Source: Thuidium tamariscinum
Taxonomy: Eukaryota > Streptophyta > Bryopsida > Hypnales > Thuidiaceae
DNA: 64,000 nucleotides
Assembly: GCA_947034885.2 (NCBI GenBank)
Contig: OX344750.2
Location: 35,698,821 to 35,762,820 of the forward strand
Reading direction: 5' to 3'
Positions 61,861 through 64,000 of the stretch are shown in pieces. Below the pieces are notes generated by a model that searched no databases, was not told the origin of the DNA, and was given only the letters and a program-made list of their open reading frames with translations. The stretch's first letter is position 1. Each line of letters begins with the position of its first letter. A program made the translations under genes and the position numbers.

Positions 61861-62079
61861 AGGTAGAAGCACCCAATGGCGTTAGTGTACCTAATGCTGT
61901 CACTATGTAGGCAAGACAGTGATTTCAGAGTTGAAATGTCGGCACAGTGTAGAGAGCTTATTATTTTGGTCAACGTCAGTAAGTTATCTACTGTCTACAT
62001 TCATTTTAGTTCTGAAATAACTGTCATACGTAGAGAATGGCGGCATTAGGTACACTGACGCTATTAGATGCTCCTACCT
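61861..62079. mobile_element. TA-target MITE, AGGTAG-end family, copy 3
   Basis: 219 bp with long inverted repeats (about 40 bp), beginning AGGTAGAAGCACCCAATGGC on the left and, in complement, AGGTAGGAGCATCTAATAGC on the right. TA flanks both ends (61859-61860 and 62080-62081). The ends resemble the element at 3659-3929. Non-coding. Confidence 0.85.
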
Positions 62080-62310
62080 TATTAACAAAACCAATATTTA
62101 GACAATGCACACATAACATTCAGTAGCCCATGGAAGGACTGCCTTCCCCTTGGTGAAGTCCCCATCACCTAATTTCATCTGACATTTCTTGGAGTTGCAA
62201 CTTTATTTATTGAATGGTGTGGAATACCATTGGTGCTGGATGGAATGGTGTGAAATATTCCACACCATTTCATCCACTGGGAGGCAATGTGACAGGCTGC
62301 TACTGAATGT

Positions 62311-62419
62311 AATGCACACTGCACCCAAAAGAGGCAGTAACTGCCGGTGACAATGCACAATGCACCCAAAAGAGGCAGTAACTGCCTGTCAATGCACCCA
62401 AAAGAGGCAGTCCCTGTCC
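62311..62419 (+). repeat. Short tandem repeat, three ~40-bp units
   Basis: Units of 41, 39 and about 29 bases start at 62311, 62352 and 62391. Each carries AATGCAC...CACCCAAAAGAGGCAGT. The last copy is shortened. An imperfect palindrome around GAATGGTGTGGAATA lies just upstream at about 62210-62275. Confidence 0.85.
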
Positions 62420-62535
62420 CAGCTGACTACTGTACTGGTCTTCAAGTTATAGATTATGTTGGAGTTTGTTTTGTTTTGTGTTCTCTACAAATGAAACTTA
62501 GTCATGGGTTCTTTTGAAGTCCAAATCTGTACAGC

Positions 62536-62748
62536 ATGAGTGGGTGCACTTGGACAGCAATTGCAGTTCCTGCAAACTCTCGAGTGGTGCTTCATGGAGA
62601 TTTGAGCAGAAGTCATACGGCAGAGATTCACAAACATCTTGATGTGCATCTTTCAGTTGCTGGGGTACCAATTACGACAAACGGTCTGCGTTACCCCCGG
62701 GATTTCATCGGGCCAGGTCAACTGTACATGAAACTCACGGGGCACTAG
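62536..62748 (+). CDS. Short open frame, 70 residues, unrecognised
   Basis: The frame runs from ATG to TAG and is richer in GC than its surroundings, with a protein-like residue mix (for example VVLHGDLSRSHTAE and PRDFIGPGQLYMKLTGH). I do not recognise a family. No splice partner is obvious upstream or downstream. It could be an exon, a remnant of a dead gene or chance. Confidence 0.25.
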   Translation: MSGCTWTAIAVPANSRVVLHGDLSRSHTAEIHKHLDVHLSVAGVPITTNGLRYPRDFIGPGQLYMKLTGH

Positions 62749-63023
62749 GGGGAGACAAGGACTCCGTGGACGTGGGCATCAGTGACTTTTATTTTACCCT
62801 TGGTTTGGTTTGGTTTTGCTCTTTTGACGCAAATGAAATGGGATTTCATTGCGAGGGTACTACACCGATAACTGCCAGCCACAATTATTTAACCCTTTGA
62901 AAGACCAACTGAAGAAGCCATCATTTGGAAAAGGGTTGAGTTCAATCAACTTAAGCCGAGTTTTTGGTTTCAATCCTTTCATCAACGCACACAATGCTCA
63001 TCACTCAATCTAGTGGTTCACTA

Positions 63024-63356
63024 CACTATACCAAAATGTGGTAAGAAAACATCGCACTCAAAATCAAGTGCAGTTCTTTTTGCCACATTTTTGTGCATGT
63101 ACGCGTAGTGGATTTTTATAGTTTTTTGCAAGTTCCCACTGCAATTTTTAGAATTTGGGGTCTTGTAATATACCATTAGAAAGTTATTTTCAAGACATTT
63201 CCAATGGTATGTTATAAGACCCCAAATTCCCCAAATTGCAGTGGAAAATTGCAAAAAACTATAAAAATCCACTACGCATGCATGCACAAAACGTGGCAAA
63301 AAACACCACACTCAATTTTTGAGTGTAGTTTTTTTTTACCATATTTTGGTATAGTG
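63024..63356. mobile_element. CACTA-type foldback MITE, second family
   Basis: 333 bp, with ends CACTATACCAAAATGTGGTA and the complement of CACTATACCAAAATATGGTA. The 3-bp duplication CTA flanks it on both sides (63021-63023 and 63357-63359). Most of the element is one long inverted repeat with its centre near 63190. Non-coding, and distinct in sequence from 60029-60266. Confidence 0.88.
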
Positions 63357-63605
63357 CTAAGAACATCCCCACTGCATGGCTTAGAATTTGACTCAGGATG
63401 AGGCCCTTTCCTCTTGTCGGGCTAGGTGATAGTGATCTGCCCTTCTACTAAACAATGCAAGCAACCCTTTAAAAGGGAATTTTTTTATCAAGATGTTTAA
63501 TTTAGTTTATCTTAAATTTGAACCCAAATATATTGGTATCTTGGCCTCACTCTCCTTACTTAAAGAGATCTCAAAATAACTTGAGTACACAATGGAACAA
63601 GGCTC

Positions 63606-63776
63606 CTTATATCTCCATGGGGTGGAGGGAGGTGCCCCAACCCATGTGGTATATAAGATTTGAACTAATTTGAACTAGTTGGAGTTCAAATTTTGAACTC
63701 CAACTAGTTCAAATTAGTTCAAATCTTATATACCACATGGGTTGGGGCACCTCCCTCCACCCCATGGGGATATAAG
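63606..63776. repeat. Near-perfect 171-bp palindrome
   Basis: Arms 63606-63690 and 63692-63776 are 85 bp each, complementary at 84 positions, with a single-base centre at 63691. The only visible mismatch pairs 63614 with 63768. The almost complete match implies recent formation or maintenance. No flanking target duplication is obvious. Confidence 0.93.
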
Positions 63777-64000
63777 AAGCTCTTGGTCCTCTATACCTTG
63801 CATTTTACAATTAACTCTGTTGTACTTCCTGCTATAGGATCAATTAACCCCTAAAGGACCAACATGCATTTTTTGGCCGTATAGAAATTTTGGGCAGGTA
63901 CGTGTGATTGGAAATTTGAATATTTTGGGTTGAAACTTTAATAGAAGGTGGGGGACAGGAATATCTTCATGTGTACCAAATTTCATGACATTTGGAGATA
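63777..64000. other. AT-rich end of window
   Basis: Non-coding as far as it goes. No recognisable feature before the window ends. Confidence 0.4.

Noticed and set aside
1-64000. CRISPR arrays, operons, bacterial-type systems or rRNA genes
   Set aside because: None seen. The window is eukaryotic plant nuclear DNA; the tandem repeats present lack spacer-repeat regularity.

Overview
The window is nuclear DNA of a streptophyte plant. It carries intron-rich genes with GT-AG splicing, plastid-targeted products (a VIPP1 protein and an alpha/beta hydrolase with a transit peptide), a plant-type EH/Pan1 endocytosis gene, and plant-type miniature transposons (Stowaway, hAT, CACTA and Emigrant-like). 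A complete-looking alpha-tubulin N-acetyltransferase gene, from a family known from organisms with cilia and not known to me from flowering plants, points to a plant with motile sperm such as a bryophyte, lycophyte or fern. This placement is inference; the sequence does not name a species.

Layout. 1-7250 is AT-rich and nearly gene-free, with two large foldback elements (98-1180; 1859-3220) and a small MITE. 7.5-25.6 kb is the first gene island: a B12D/MLRQ-type mitochondrial protein (7556-9710, +), a serpin (12396-14053, +), VIPP1 (15165-19832, -), RPA3 (20938-21998, +) and the tubulin acetyltransferase (23095-25618, -). 26-31.4 kb is AT-rich repeat debris, and 31.45-33.98 kb holds a decayed pogo/Tigger-type DNA transposon. 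ELF1 (35603-36132, +) follows, then more AT-rich repeats to 42 kb. The 17-exon EH-domain gene occupies 43121-50751 (+), followed by a third big foldback element (51527-52680). The plastid alpha/beta hydrolase is at 54697-58159 (+). The rest, to 64000, is AT-rich with small transposons, two of them CACTA-like, and a near-perfect 171-bp palindrome.

I assembled each gene by joining exons at GT-AG sites whose reading phases agree throughout. The genes are ordinary single-copy housekeeping genes with no operon logic. The one close head-to-head pair is VIPP1/RPA3, whose start codons lie 1.1 kb apart. The functions are unrelated: respiration (B12D), protease inhibition (serpin), thylakoid membrane maintenance (VIPP1), DNA replication and repair (RPA3), microtubule acetylation (ATAT), transcription elongation (ELF1), clathrin endocytosis (EH/Pan1) and probably chlorophyll or lipid ester hydrolysis (hydrolase).

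The most distinctive observations are: a plant serpin with a Met-Ser reactive centre like that of human alpha-1-antitrypsin; an ATAT/MEC-17 gene in a plant; a pogo transposase reading frame with about ten premature stops, mostly TAG, and no visible frameshift; a foldback element built of about 175-bp subrepeats; and several MITE families with intact target-site duplications.
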